From the NCBI GenBank assembly GCA_945860385.1, contig CAMAQD010000018.1:1-64000 (forward strand): 64,000 nt of DNA, given 5' to 3'. The position numbers and the translations under genes are program-made. Under the pieces are notes generated by a model. It had not been told where the DNA came from. It ran no database searches and worked only from the letters and a program-made list of their open reading frames with translations. Source of the stretch: Flavobacterium psychrophilum. Lineage in GTDB: Bacteria > Bacteroidota > Bacteroidia > Flavobacteriales > Flavobacteriaceae. Shown here one piece after another: positions 48,125 to 57,488 of this stretch (within the stretch, counting starts at the first letter, position 1; each line of letters opens with the position of its first letter).

Positions 48125-48760
48125 ATGTCATTAGTAGGAAAAAAATTCCCAAACATTACAGTCGACGCCATTTCAGAAATGGGAGACAACTTAAGAATCA
48201 ATGTACTTGAAGAAGCTACAGAAAACAATCAAAAAGTACTTTTATTTTGGTACCCAAAAGATTTTACTTTCGTATGTCCGACAGAATTACACGCCTTTCA
48301 AGCTGCATTAGCTGAATTCAAAAAAAGAAACACTATTGTAATTGGAGCTTCTTGCGATACCAATGAAGTGCATTTTGCTTGGCTGAACACTCCAAAAAAC
48401 AACGGAGGAATCGAAGGTGTAACTTATCCAATCCTTGCAGACACAACCAGAAATTTGGCTGCTGAATTAGGAATTTTAGACATCGAAATGGAATATGATG
48501 AAGTTTTTGATGGTGAATTATTAGTAGGTTCAAATGTAACTTACAGAGCTACATATTTGATTGACGAAGATGGTAAAATTTTCCACGAAAGTGTAAACGA
48601 TATGCCTTTAGGTCGTAACGTAAACGAGTATTTACGTTTGGTTGATGCTTACACACACGTTCAAACAAAAGGTGAAGTTTGTCCTGCAAACTGGGAAGAA
48701 GGAAAAGATGCAATGCAAGCTGACAGAAAAAGTACTGCTGAATATTTAGGAACTCACTAA
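48125..48760 (+). CDS. Peroxiredoxin, 2-Cys AhpC/Prx1 type
   Basis: A 211-residue cytoplasmic thiol peroxidase. The peroxidatic cysteine is Cys51 in FTFVCPTELHAF and the resolving cysteine is about Cys186 in GEVCPANWEEGK, giving a typical 2-Cys enzyme. It reduces peroxides and needs a thioredoxin-like reductant; a thioredoxin-fold gene follows 84 bases downstream, a plausible partner. The length is slightly above E. coli AhpC (187). Confidence 0.94.
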   Translation: MSLVGKKFPNITVDAISEMGDNLRINVLEEATENNQKVLLFWYPKDFTFVCPTELHAFQAALAEFKKRNTIVIGASCDTNEVHFAWLNTPKNNGGIEGVTYPILADTTRNLAAELGILDIEMEYDEVFDGELLVGSNVTYRATYLIDEDGKIFHESVNDMPLGRNVNEYLRLVDAYTHVQTKGEVCPANWEEGKDAMQADRKSTAEYLGTH

Positions 48761-48777
48761 CACTCAATAGGAATAAC

Positions 48778-48814
48778 AATGGCAATTTCAATATTCAAAT
48801 TGATATTGCCATTG
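48778..48814 (+). terminator. Hairpin after the peroxiredoxin gene
   Basis: CAATGGCAAT (48778-48787) pairs with ATTGCCATTG (48805-48814); the loop itself contains a further short pairing. It is followed by AATTTT. It may partly terminate transcription before the thioredoxin gene. Confidence 0.6.
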
Positions 48815-48844
48815 AATTTTATATTGTAATTTAAATAAAAAACT

Positions 48845-49153
48845 ATGTTAATCGAATTAAACGAAGATACATTACAAGATTTAGTTTCAAAAAACGAAAA
48901 AGTAATTGTTCAATTTTCGGCCTCTTGGTGCGGAAATTGTCGCATTATGAAACCAAAATTCAAAAAATTAGCTTCAGAAAATGAAAATTTGACTTTTGTT
49001 TTAGTTGATGCTGAAAATTCTCCAGAATCTAGAAAATTAGCAAATGTTAGCAACTTGCCAACTTTTGCCACTTTTGTAAACGGAAAATTGACCAACGAAA
49101 CCCAAACCAATAAAGCCGAAGTTTTAGCAGAATTGGTAAACGAAATTAAGTAA
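48845..49153 (+). CDS. Thioredoxin-family protein
   Basis: A 102-residue thioredoxin fold with active site Trp28-Cys-Gly-Asn-Cys32 (WCGNC in place of the usual WCGPC) and a cis-proline context NLPTFATFVNGK. Cytoplasmic, no signal. The Asn for Pro change should alter redox potential relative to classic thioredoxin. It is two bases from the next gene and just downstream of the peroxiredoxin, which it may reduce. Confidence 0.9.
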   Translation: MLIELNEDTLQDLVSKNEKVIVQFSASWCGNCRIMKPKFKKLASENENLTFVLVDAENSPESRKLANVSNLPTFATFVNGKLTNETQTNKAEVLAELVNEIK

Positions 49154-49155
49154 TT

Positions 49156-49413
49156 ATGAAACTACCAATAATCAAACATTTATCTCAATTTATTGAAGAA
49201 AATGACCAAGATTACCTTGTTGAAACGATAGAAGTTCTTGAAGCTTTGACCGAAGTTTCTTCCTTGAAAGATGAAGAATTGGATGTTATTGGCGAATTAA
49301 TTTCAAATATGTACGGAGCTCTAGAAGTGCATAAAATGACCAAAGACGGTATGGACAAAAAAGAAGCTTTGAATACATTTATGAAGCGAGTTTTAGGTTC
49401 TATCGATAAATAG
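49156..49413 (+). CDS. Small acidic helical protein co-transcribed with thioredoxin
   Basis: An 85-residue, highly acidic, all-helical-looking protein (HLSQFIEENDQDYLVETIEVLEALTEVSSLKDEELDVIGELISNMYGALEVHKM) with no cysteine or signal. It starts two bases after the thioredoxin stop, so the genes form one message. I believe it belongs to a Bacteroidota-restricted family of unknown function. A thioredoxin- or peroxiredoxin-linked role is inferred from position only. Confidence 0.8.
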   Translation: MKLPIIKHLSQFIEENDQDYLVETIEVLEALTEVSSLKDEELDVIGELISNMYGALEVHKMTKDGMDKKEALNTFMKRVLGSIDK

Positions 49414-49449
49414 AGGAGCAAAAAAATTACTATATTATCACAAATAAAA

Positions 49450-49476
49450 AAGCTGCATTCTTCAAAAATGCAGCTT
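49450..49476. terminator. Bidirectional terminator
   Basis: AAGCTGCATT (49450-49459) pairs with AATGCAGCTT (49467-49476), flanked by A- and T-runs, between the thioredoxin operon and the converging CDGSH gene. Confidence 0.85.
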
Positions 49477-49502
49477 TTTTTTATAGATAGAAAATAAAAT
49501 TT

Positions 49503-49730
49503 CTATTTAGTTTTCATTGGCGGCAAATCAAATGCTTTAGCTTCGTGTTCAAAAGCATTACGGTGTGCACCATCGCAAAAAGGTTTGTTAGCGGATAATC
49601 CACAACGACAAAGACCCAATGTTTCTCTTCCCTGCAATCCATAAACATTGCCTTCTTGATCTACTATTTCGAAATCACCTTCAATTTTTAAAGAACCATT
49701 TCTATTGATTGTTAGTTTTGTTGTACTCAT
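49503..49730 (-). CDS. CDGSH-type [2Fe-2S] protein
   Basis: A 75-residue protein with the mitoNEET-type cluster motif: Cys41-x-Cys43 ... Pro50-x-Cys52-Asp-Gly-Ala-His56, here CDGAH rather than CDGSH. Three cysteines and one histidine bind a redox-active, transferable [2Fe-2S] cluster. No membrane anchor. It lies beside the peroxide-defence genes but on the opposite strand. Confidence 0.92.
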   Translation of the reverse strand: MSTTKLTINRNGSLKIEGDFEIVDQEGNVYGLQGRETLGLCRCGLSANKPFCDGAHRNAFEHEAKAFDLPPMKTK

Positions 49731-50041
49731 ACTATTATTTTTTAGATTCCAAAGGTGGCAAAAAATATTCTAAAAGTATAACATCTGCGCAATTTTTCCA
49801 TTTTTAACACTACTTATTTATTTAGAATCGAAGCAAATTATAAAAACGATTTTTAGTTAACTCTAAAAATATTTTGAAAATTGTTTTTGAAAGGAATTTC
49901 AATGTTTTAAGAATTCTTAAAACTATAAAGTTTTAAACACTATAACGTAATAGTTAAGACGTTAAAAAACTTAAAATATATCAAGCTCTTTATTTGTTGT
50001 AAATTTATGAAACCAAATTTAAAAACCATGTAAACCTATTT
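49731..50041. other. Divergent promoter region, CDGSH / GH57
   Basis: 311 AT-rich bases between divergent genes. I see no gene and no convincing TANNTTTG element. It contains runs of AAAACTATAAAG and TAACGTAATAGTTAAGACGTTA-like imperfect symmetry near 49940-49965. Confidence 0.4.
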
Positions 50042-52861
50042 ATGATGACAAAAAAAATACTCCTATTAATTATCTTTTTTAACTCATATATCATCTCTCA
50101 AGCACAAGTCCATACCACATATTTATGGCATTTACACCAACCTACTTATTGGGGTGATGTGAGTAAAATAAATCCAAATCGGTATCAAATTGTTAAAGAA
50201 TCTCAGGATTTAAAATTTTCTGGTGCTAATAATGACAGTAATGGGCTAGCCCATCCTACCAACAATCTTCAAGAGATATTTGGTGCTGGAGATAGGGTTG
50301 CCGCTTATCAATTTGCTCCTAAAAACGCCATAAATTCTATTAGAGATTTACCTGAATCTGGGGCACAAATTACTTATGGTGGATCATTGCTTGAAAATGT
50401 AAATTCTTTGGCACAAGCCAATCAGTGGGGCTATTCAAATACTTGGATTCAAAACATAAAAGACGCTAAAGCGTGGAAAACTTCAGGTAATTTCCCCAGA
50501 ATGGAAATGGTTTCTTTTACCATGCATCATGCACTTTCACCATTATTAAGTGATGAAGCCCTGACAAAAGAAATAAAAGCACACCAGTATTATTCAAAAC
50601 AATTATTTGGGACACACGATTCCAAAGGATATTGGCCTGCAGAATGTGCTTTTTCTGAAAGAATTATCAAAACCTTGACAGAATGTGGGATTGAATGGTC
50701 AGTAATTGCGAACAGTCATTTGGCTCGAACATTAAATAATTACCCAATAAAAGCTGGTTCTGGAGGTTCAATGTGTGATTATCCTAACCAAGCGGATCGA
50801 ATTGATACTAACGGAACAAATTGGTTTTCAGCTCAAAAAGATGCCCGAGGTGGGCAATTTGCTGTTCCTTATTGCTACCTTCCCTACAAATCAAAATATA
50901 TAGACCCCGAAACTGCTCAGGAATATAAAATTACCGTAGTTCCAATGGCTGATTACGAAAGTTATGAAGATGGTTATGCCGCTATTGGAACAAACTTATT
51001 AGCACCAATTGTCGCTCAGGCTCCGACTTCAGTAAGACCTCCATTAGTTTTATTTGCTCACGATGGCGACAATGCCTGGGGTGGCGGTTCTTCCTATTAT
51101 AACGAATCGGTTACAGGGTTTTCACATGCTGCTGCAAGCCAAGGAAATGTTCCCACTACAATTCCACAATATTTAAAAGACCATCCTGTTTCAGATACCG
51201 ATGTTGTACACGTCGAAGACGGAGGCTGGGTAAATGCTGACGGGGATTTTGGTCATCCTCAATTTACTAATTGGCTTTGGCCTTTTTATGATTCTAATTA
51301 CAAATTCAATCCAACGGGTTGGACCGAGGATATGATGAATCAAGCCATCACCACTGCTGGAGAAAATCATGCTATTATGGCGGAGCAATTAGAAGGAAAT
51401 AATCTTCGAATGAGTGAAATTGTTAGTCCTACAGCAGCAATAAGTCCAGCCGAAAAAGCCTGGCATTTTCTGATGGCCGGTTACGATAGCGGAAATGCTT
51501 ATTATGGTCTAGCCGAAGATTTAGAGATAAAAACTACGCTGGCTGTGAATCGTTGTGTTCAGTTTGCAAAACCAACATTGGATGCGCATCCTGGAGTTGA
51601 CAACACAAAACCTTCCGTATTTATTCCACAACGCTGGCCTTATAATCCTGGAGAAAAAGGATATGGAGCGCCTTATGGATATAAAGAATTCCTAAATTCT
51701 GCTGATTTTACCGTTTATACTTTTGCTTATGATGTCAATGGCGTTCAAAAATCAGAATTAAAATTTCGAATCGATGCTGATGGTAAAAATAATCTCAATT
51801 CGAATCACAACGAAACTTATGCTGGAGGAAGCGATGTAGGAACTTGGGTAACTTTGCCAATGTCGGAAAGAATTTTTCCAAAAGGAAATATTACTAGTAA
51901 TACACAAGCCGATTTATATATGTTACCAACTGTTATCGCCAATCAATACTACGCAGAAATTGCCGGAATATCTGAAAAGCTTTTGGATTATTACGTCGAA
52001 GTTACCGATACTAATGGAAATGCAACCAAATCGAAAATTCAACACGTTTGGGTAGGAAAAAATTTAGATATAGCACCAAAAATTGCTTTTTTACCAGCAT
52101 CAAACTATTCGGCAACTCCTATCGATGTAATAATTACTGCAACCGATTCTAATGATCCAAGTCCAAAAGTATATTATACTATCGATGGAAGTACTCCAAC
52201 TACTTTGTCTCCAAATTTTGTTTCGACCAAAACTATCAATATCACGACGACCACAATTTTCAATATTTTGGCTATTGATGCTGATGGAAACCAAAGCACA
52301 GCCAATCAAAAATATTCCATTGGAAACATAAGTCCGATTACCGTTTATTTTAAACCTTTGGTTAGTTGGGGAATTCCAAAAATATATTATTGGTCGGCAT
52401 TGCCCGCTGGTGCAGTTCCTGCAATCACTTGGGATCAATCCATTCCAATGACAGCTGATCCCAATGGTTGGTACAAATATACTTTTGCAGGTGTAACTTC
52501 TGTGAATGTAATTTTCAGAAACCAATCGGGAAACATTCAAAGTCCAGATTTGACAGGAATTACCGCCGACAAATGGTTCGATTCAAATTACAACACTGTA
52601 ACCTTATCGATTTCGGATAAAGAAATCCTGAATAATAATTTGATTTTATATCCTAATCCATCTTATGGAACTGTAAAAATTGAGTCTAAAGAAAAAATAC
52701 TTGAAGCTGGAGTTTTTGATATTAAAGGCGCTTTGGTTTCATTTCAAAGCATTGGAAATAATCAACAAATCGAATTGGGTAATTTAATTCCCGGCACTTA
52801 TGTTATAAAAATGATAACCGAAAATAGAGAAACCATATTCAAAAAAGTCATTAAAAAATAA
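50042..52861 (+). CDS. Secreted GH57-type alpha-glucan enzyme with starch-binding and T9SS domains
   Basis: A 939-residue protein. A signal peptide ends near SQAQ (residue 22). The GH57-like catalytic domain begins YLWHLHQPTYWGD (HLHQP 30-34), with the nucleophile-type glutamate Glu201 in GYWPAECAFSE and a second catalytic-region aspartate in LFAHDGDNAWGG. Later come a chitobiase-C-like beta module (YYTIDGSTPTTLSP), a starch-binding CBM26-like module (roughly 765-860; ITVYFKP, PKIYYWSA, WYKYTF), and a type IX secretion sorting domain at the end (LILYPNPSYGTVKIES ... GTYVIKM). It should be exported to the surface or medium and act on alpha-glucan. The gene precedes the glycogen locus but faces it. 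Confidence 0.85.
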   Translation: MMTKKILLLIIFFNSYIISQAQVHTTYLWHLHQPTYWGDVSKINPNRYQIVKESQDLKFSGANNDSNGLAHPTNNLQEIFGAGDRVAAYQFAPKNAINSIRDLPESGAQITYGGSLLENVNSLAQANQWGYSNTWIQNIKDAKAWKTSGNFPRMEMVSFTMHHALSPLLSDEALTKEIKAHQYYSKQLFGTHDSKGYWPAECAFSERIIKTLTECGIEWSVIANSHLARTLNNYPIKAGSGGSMCDYPNQADRIDTNGTNWFSAQKDARGGQFAVPYCYLPYKSKYIDPETAQEYKITVVPMADYESYEDGYAAIGTNLLAPIVAQAPTSVRPPLVLFAHDGDNAWGGGSSYYNESVTGFSHAAASQGNVPTTIPQYLKDHPVSDTDVVHVEDGGWVNADGDFGHPQFTNWLWPFYDSNYKFNPTGWTEDMMNQAITTAGENHAIMAEQLEGNNLRMSEIVSPTAAISPAEKAWHFLMAGYDSGNAYYGLAEDLEIKTTLAVNRCVQFAKPTLDAHPGVDNTKPSVFIPQRWPYNPGEKGYGAPYGYKEFLNSADFTVYTFAYDVNGVQKSELKFRIDADGKNNLNSNHNETYAGGSDVGTWVTLPMSERIFPKGNITSNTQADLYMLPTVIANQYYAEIAGISEKLLDYYVEVTDTNGNATKSKIQHVWVGKNLDIAPKIAFLPASNYSATPIDVIITATDSNDPSPKVYYTIDGSTPTTLSPNFVSTKTINITTTTIFNILAIDADGNQSTANQKYSIGNISPITVYFKPLVSWGIPKIYYWSALPAGAVPAITWDQSIPMTADPNGWYKYTFAGVTSVNVIFRNQSGNIQSPDLTGITADKWFDSNYNTVTLSISDKEILNNNLILYPNPSYGTVKIESKEKILEAGVFDIKGALVSFQSIGNNQQIELGNLIPGTYVIKMITENRETIFKKVIKK

Positions 52862-52868
52862 ACAAAAA

Positions 52869-52902
52869 AATGAGGCAATCTTATTTGAAAGATTGCCTCA
52901 TT
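52869..52902. terminator. Strong bidirectional terminator
   Basis: AATGAGGCAATCTT (52869-52882) pairs perfectly with AAGATTGCCTCATT (52889-52902), flanked by A- and T-runs, between the GH57 gene and the converging M48 protease gene. Confidence 0.9.
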
Positions 52903-52925
52903 TTTTTTCTTAAACCCAATAAATA

Positions 52926-53744
52926 TTACTTAAACATAACTCCAAACTTTAAAGCTTCTGCTTTAGCTTCTGGAATTAACTTTCTTAAATTAGCAATTCT
53001 CGTAGCATCGGCCGGGTGCGTGCTAAGAAATTCTGGCGGCTTATTTCCGCTGCTACTGGCAGACATTCTTTCCCAAAATGATATCGCTAGTTCAGGATTA
53101 TAACCTGCAATTGCCATAAGAGTTAAACCGATTTTATCAGCTTCACTTTCGTGATTTCTGCTAAAAGGAAGCATCACTCCTACTTCAGAACCCAATCCGT
53201 AATATTGTTGCCACATTTGCTGCTGCTCAGCACTTTTACTTCCTGTGGCGACTGCAACTCCTACTGCTCCAAGTTGTTGCAATTGAGCAGCACTCATTCT
53301 CTGAGCACCGTGATTGGCCAATGCGTGCGAAACTTCATGTCCCATTACAGTAGCTAAACCTGCATCATCTTTCGTCACTGGTAAAATACCTGAATACACT
53401 ACAATCTTACCACCTGGCATACACCAAGCGTTAACTTCTTTATTTTCTATCAGTTTATATTCCCATTGATAACCATTCAGATATTCAGCTTGACCATTAG
53501 CTTTTAACCAACGTTCTGCTGCTGCCCTGATTTTCATACCAACGTTTTCTACACGTCTGGCATCTGTAGTTCCAACAATAACTTTATTTTCTTTCAAAAA
53601 AGTCCCATATTGTTGAAAAGAAGATGGAAATAATTGACTATTAGATACAAAATTTAAACTTTGTTTTCCGGTGAATGGATTTGTTGCGCAAGAAAAAAAC
53701 AATCCTAATGTGCAAATTCCAACTAATAATGAGTGCTTTTTCAT
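52926..53744 (-). CDS. M48 family zinc metalloprotease lipoprotein
   Basis: A 272-residue exported lipoprotein (lipobox FFSC, cysteine 19). Zinc ligands are His136 and His140 with Glu137 in VMGHEVSHALANH, and the third ligand is Glu201 in NHESEADKIGL. The catalytic-domain layout (NAWCMPGGKIVVYSGILP) is that of LoiP/Oma1-like M48 proteases, which act in periplasmic or outer-membrane protein quality control. No membrane helix follows the lipobox. It is a single gene. Confidence 0.93.
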   Translation of the reverse strand: MKKHSLLVGICTLGLFFSCATNPFTGKQSLNFVSNSQLFPSSFQQYGTFLKENKVIVGTTDARRVENVGMKIRAAAERWLKANGQAEYLNGYQWEYKLIENKEVNAWCMPGGKIVVYSGILPVTKDDAGLATVMGHEVSHALANHGAQRMSAAQLQQLGAVGVAVATGSKSAEQQQMWQQYYGLGSEVGVMLPFSRNHESEADKIGLTLMAIAGYNPELAISFWERMSASSSGNKPPEFLSTHPADATRIANLRKLIPEAKAEALKFGVMFK

Positions 53745-53857
53745 AAATATAATTTTAAATATTTAACAAAAATACTACTTAAACCGAATGATAACTTATA
53801 CAATAAAAATTAAAAGTATCAATATTTTTGGACGTTTACCTAGATAGTAATTGGACT

Positions 53858-55759
53858 TTAATATTTATAAACCGTAACACTCAAAGGTGGCAATAACAAT
53901 TCTATTGAATAATCTCTACCATCATAAGGCAATGCTTCGACGGTTAATTTATTTGGATTTTTAACTCCACTTCCACCATAAATACTGGAATCGCTGTTGA
54001 AAAGTTCTGTTAGTTTTCCTTTTTTTGGTAAACCAATACGATAATTTTGACGAACCACTTGGGTGAAATTACAAACCACAATTACATCATCTTTAGGCTT
54101 GTTTCCTTTACGGATAAAAGTCATCACAGCATTTTGATGATCGGAATAATTAATCCATTCGAAACCTTCCGGACTAAATTGTTTTTCGTGCAATGCTGGC
54201 TGCGTTTTATACAAAGTATTTAAGTCCGTAATCGCTTTTTTCACACCTTCGTGAAAATCGTATTGCAACAAATGCCAATCTAAACTTCCTTCAAAATTCC
54301 ATTCAGCACTTTGACCAAACTCACTTCCCATAAATAACAATTTTGCTCCCGGGTGCATAAACATGTAGCCATAAAGCAATCTCAAATTAGCAAACTTTTG
54401 CCATTCGTCACCGGGCATTCTACCTGCGATAGATTTTTTTCCATAAACTACTTCATCGTGTGAAAGCGGTAACATAAAATTTTCGGAAAAAACATAAGTC
54501 ATTCCAAAAGTTAAATCGTTTTGATGGTATTTTCGATACACAGTTTCTTTTTGGAAATATTGCAAAGTATCATGCATCCAACCCATCATCCATTTCATCC
54601 CAAAACCTAATCCTCCTACAAACGTAGGACGAGAAACCATCGGGAAAGAAGTACTTTCTTCGGCAATCGTTTGTACGCCTTCAAAACTGGAATAAACGGC
54701 TTCATTAAATTCTTTTAAGAAACTTATGGTGTCCAGATTTTCTCTTCCACCAAAAATATTAGGTTCCCATTCCCCTTCTTCTCTGGAATAATCCAGATAC
54801 AACATCGAAGCTACAGCATCAACACGAAGTCCGTCGACGTGATAGTGTTGCAACCAAAAAATGGCATTGCTAATTAAGAACGCACGTACTTCATTTCGTC
54901 CGTAATTAAAAACTAAACTTTTCCAATCGGGATGATAGCCTTTTTTACGATCAGGATGCTCGAATAGATTGGAACCATCAAAAAATCCTAATCCGTGTGC
55001 ATCTTCTGGAAAATGGGAAGGAACCCAATCCAGAATTACTCCAATTCCAGCTTCGTGTAATTTATCGACCAAAACCATAAAATCTTGCGGTGTTCCAAAA
55101 CGGGAAGTAGGTGCAAAATACCCCACCAATTGATATCCCCAAGACGGATCATACGGATATTCCATTATAGGCATAAACTCAACGTGGGTGAAACCGGTTT
55201 CTTTTATATAATTGACCAAATCCACTGCCAATTCTTGATAAGTCAAAAATTTGCCTTCGGCGTTGCGTTTCCAAGAACCCAAATGCACTTCGTAAACCGA
55301 ATATGGTTTGTCTAAATCATTATGTTCTTTTCGGGTTTCCATCCATTTTTTGTCCTTCCATTGGTAATCCAAATCCCAAACTACAGAGGCAGTATGAGGA
55401 GGATGTTCGCAATACAGCGCGAACGGATCGGCTTTTTCGGTGATAATTCCGCCATTGTTGGATTGAATTTTATACTTGTAAGTGGTTCCTTTTTCGATTC
55501 CGGGAATAAATCCTTCCCAAATTCCTGAGGCATCCCAACGCACTTGCAATTGATGATCTCCTTGAATCCAATAATTGAAATCCCCAACCACAGAAACTGA
55601 TCGTGCCGATGGCGCCCAAACGGCAAAATATACGCCTTTTACACCATCAACTTCTAGTAGATGCGCACCAAGTTTTTCGTATAGTCTGAAATGTTTTCCG
55701 GCTTTGAATAAATCAATATCGAAATCGGTAAAAAGAGAATAAGTTTGTACTTTGTTCAT
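53858..55759 (-). CDS. glgB: 1,4-alpha-glucan branching enzyme
   Basis: A 633-residue GH13 enzyme creating alpha-1,6 branches in glycogen. An N-terminal CBM48-like domain (VYFAVWAPSARSVSVVGDFNYW) precedes the barrel with VEFMPIMEYPYDPSWGYQ, nucleophile Asp in VDGLRVDAVASMLY, acid Glu in IAEESTSFP, and LPLSHDEVVYGK. The length matches short-form GlgB. It is the last gene of the minus-strand glycogen cluster, 95 bases after the maltokinase gene. Confidence 0.96.
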   Translation of the reverse strand: MNKVQTYSLFTDFDIDLFKAGKHFRLYEKLGAHLLEVDGVKGVYFAVWAPSARSVSVVGDFNYWIQGDHQLQVRWDASGIWEGFIPGIEKGTTYKYKIQSNNGGIITEKADPFALYCEHPPHTASVVWDLDYQWKDKKWMETRKEHNDLDKPYSVYEVHLGSWKRNAEGKFLTYQELAVDLVNYIKETGFTHVEFMPIMEYPYDPSWGYQLVGYFAPTSRFGTPQDFMVLVDKLHEAGIGVILDWVPSHFPEDAHGLGFFDGSNLFEHPDRKKGYHPDWKSLVFNYGRNEVRAFLISNAIFWLQHYHVDGLRVDAVASMLYLDYSREEGEWEPNIFGGRENLDTISFLKEFNEAVYSSFEGVQTIAEESTSFPMVSRPTFVGGLGFGMKWMMGWMHDTLQYFQKETVYRKYHQNDLTFGMTYVFSENFMLPLSHDEVVYGKKSIAGRMPGDEWQKFANLRLLYGYMFMHPGAKLLFMGSEFGQSAEWNFEGSLDWHLLQYDFHEGVKKAITDLNTLYKTQPALHEKQFSPEGFEWINYSDHQNAVMTFIRKGNKPKDDVIVVCNFTQVVRQNYRIGLPKKGKLTELFNSDSSIYGGSGVKNPNKLTVEALPYDGRDYSIELLLPPLSVTVYKY

Positions 55760-55854
55760 TTTAATTTTTTTATAATGCGGATAAAACGGATTTCAAACGC
55801 AGATTTATTTTAATACTGAAATCAGGAATCTAACCGGATTCTGATTTTTAATTT

Positions 55855-57477
55855 TTAATTTTTTCCAAACTCCATAATACTGGCAATTCCCGTCAAAGGA
55901 ATTACAGCCCAGCGCGGTCGAGAATTGAGTTCATAACCCAATTCGTAAATTGCTTTTTCGAGCAGACAATATTTCAGTAGGAAATCAATTTCTTTTCGAT
56001 AACCAATGTTCAGGTTTTCGCCTTGAGCCACATCGGTATAGGTTTGGAGAAACACGCCTACGAAATATTTGAACAGAATTTCACCAGCCTTGAAAAGTTC
56101 CTCTTGTTCATAAGGATATTTTTCTTTGTTGTTGAAAATCGTGGCGTAAATAGCATAATGAAACGAGCGAAACATTCCAGCAACGTCCTTTAAAGGAGGC
56201 TGTTTTACTTTTCGGTCGCGAATCGTACTTTCGGGTTCGCCTTCAAAATCTAGGATGCAAAAATCGTCTCCGTTAACCAAAACCTGTCCCAAATGATAAT
56301 CGCCGTGAATCCTGATTCTTTCAGATTTCATTTTGGTCCAATCGAAATCCAAAAATAATTTTCGGATTTCTTTTTTATGATCTAAAAACTGATTGGCCAA
56401 TTCTAAGGCTAATCCGTCTAGTTTATGAAGGTTATTTTCCAGAATATTCAATCGGTTTTGAAACTGATACGTCAATCGGTTTTTGAGCCAAACTGTATAA
56501 TCTCCATTATATGTTGTTGGCGTAAAAGCGGTTTCGTGAACATCACTTCCCAATGCAATATGCATTTCGGCAGTTCGTGTTGCCAACTTTTGGATTCTCA
56601 TAAAAATACTCAATCCAGCCCAATCGATAATTTCGTGAGGAACTTCGTTAATTTTTAACCTTTTGAACAATTCAATATCGGGTAATTTATTGATATTGAT
56701 TTTTTTGTGCTTTAGATTATCAAAAATCTTATCCACTTCATCCAACATAAATTGCCAAGCATCACCTTGATTAGGAACCAATTCCTGCATTAATCCAAGA
56801 GTGATACTTCCATCATGTAAAACAACACTGATGCTTCCCATATAAGCTGGCGAATTCTTGAAATCCATTCTTTCAGTAAGAAAACGACTGATTTCATAAT
56901 CAGGATTCATACTGATGTAAATTCTCCTAAAAATTTTTAACACAAGGGTGTTATTATAAATTATGGAAGTATTGCTTTGTTCCACTCCCATAAATTTGGA
57001 ACTTTTATATTCCTTTTCTTCGAGTTTTTCCCCTTTGTGAAACTTTACAATTGAATCTGATTTTTCTTTAGCATTGACAATTTTATCAAACAATAATTTT
57101 TTAAAATCTTCTTGGTGCAAAGCATCTACAAGGAATCCAGCTTGCCCGTTCATATTTACTGGAGCAATGATGGTGTTGGTATCCAGTTTCTCTTCAGGCA
57201 TAAAAGCAATTGGCATAAAATAATGCTGATAAAAAGCTTCTTTGAAATTGACTTCAAGTAAAACGCCAAAATAGGTATTCGTGTTTGAAGAAATTTTAAA
57301 AAAATCAACAACTTCAATATATTTTAAAGTACTAGCCTTGCCTCCATACCAACGTTTATTGATGATATAATTCTCAAGAATATCAGAAGAAAAGACTTTT
57401 ACAAATTCCTTGTCCTCAAAAGCATTATCCCAATCTGTTTTAAAAACAAATGGATTTTGAAAATTATCATCATTCAT
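55855..57477 (-). CDS. Maltokinase (Pep2/Mak-like)
   Basis: A 540-residue APH-fold kinase phosphorylating maltose to maltose-1-phosphate. The N-terminal cap has INKRWYGGKAS, typical of maltokinases. The catalytic loop is RIHGDYHLGQVLV and the metal-binding motif is FCILDFEGEPES; PLKDVAGMFRSFHYA follows. It is free-standing, not fused to trehalose synthase as in many bacteria, and no treS is seen in the window. It is 11 bases downstream of glgE, clearly in the same operon, so its product feeds GlgE. Confidence 0.9.
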   Translation of the reverse strand: MNDDNFQNPFVFKTDWDNAFEDKEFVKVFSSDILENYIINKRWYGGKASTLKYIEVVDFFKISSNTNTYFGVLLEVNFKEAFYQHYFMPIAFMPEEKLDTNTIIAPVNMNGQAGFLVDALHQEDFKKLLFDKIVNAKEKSDSIVKFHKGEKLEEKEYKSSKFMGVEQSNTSIIYNNTLVLKIFRRIYISMNPDYEISRFLTERMDFKNSPAYMGSISVVLHDGSITLGLMQELVPNQGDAWQFMLDEVDKIFDNLKHKKININKLPDIELFKRLKINEVPHEIIDWAGLSIFMRIQKLATRTAEMHIALGSDVHETAFTPTTYNGDYTVWLKNRLTYQFQNRLNILENNLHKLDGLALELANQFLDHKKEIRKLFLDFDWTKMKSERIRIHGDYHLGQVLVNGDDFCILDFEGEPESTIRDRKVKQPPLKDVAGMFRSFHYAIYATIFNNKEKYPYEQEELFKAGEILFKYFVGVFLQTYTDVAQGENLNIGYRKEIDFLLKYCLLEKAIYELGYELNSRPRWAVIPLTGIASIMEFGKN

Positions 57478-57488
57478 CTTAATTATTT

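Noticed and set aside
52870..53103. 77-codon plus-strand ORF after the GH57 gene
   Set aside because: It begins inside the terminator and runs antisense into the M48 protease gene, whose motifs are unambiguous.
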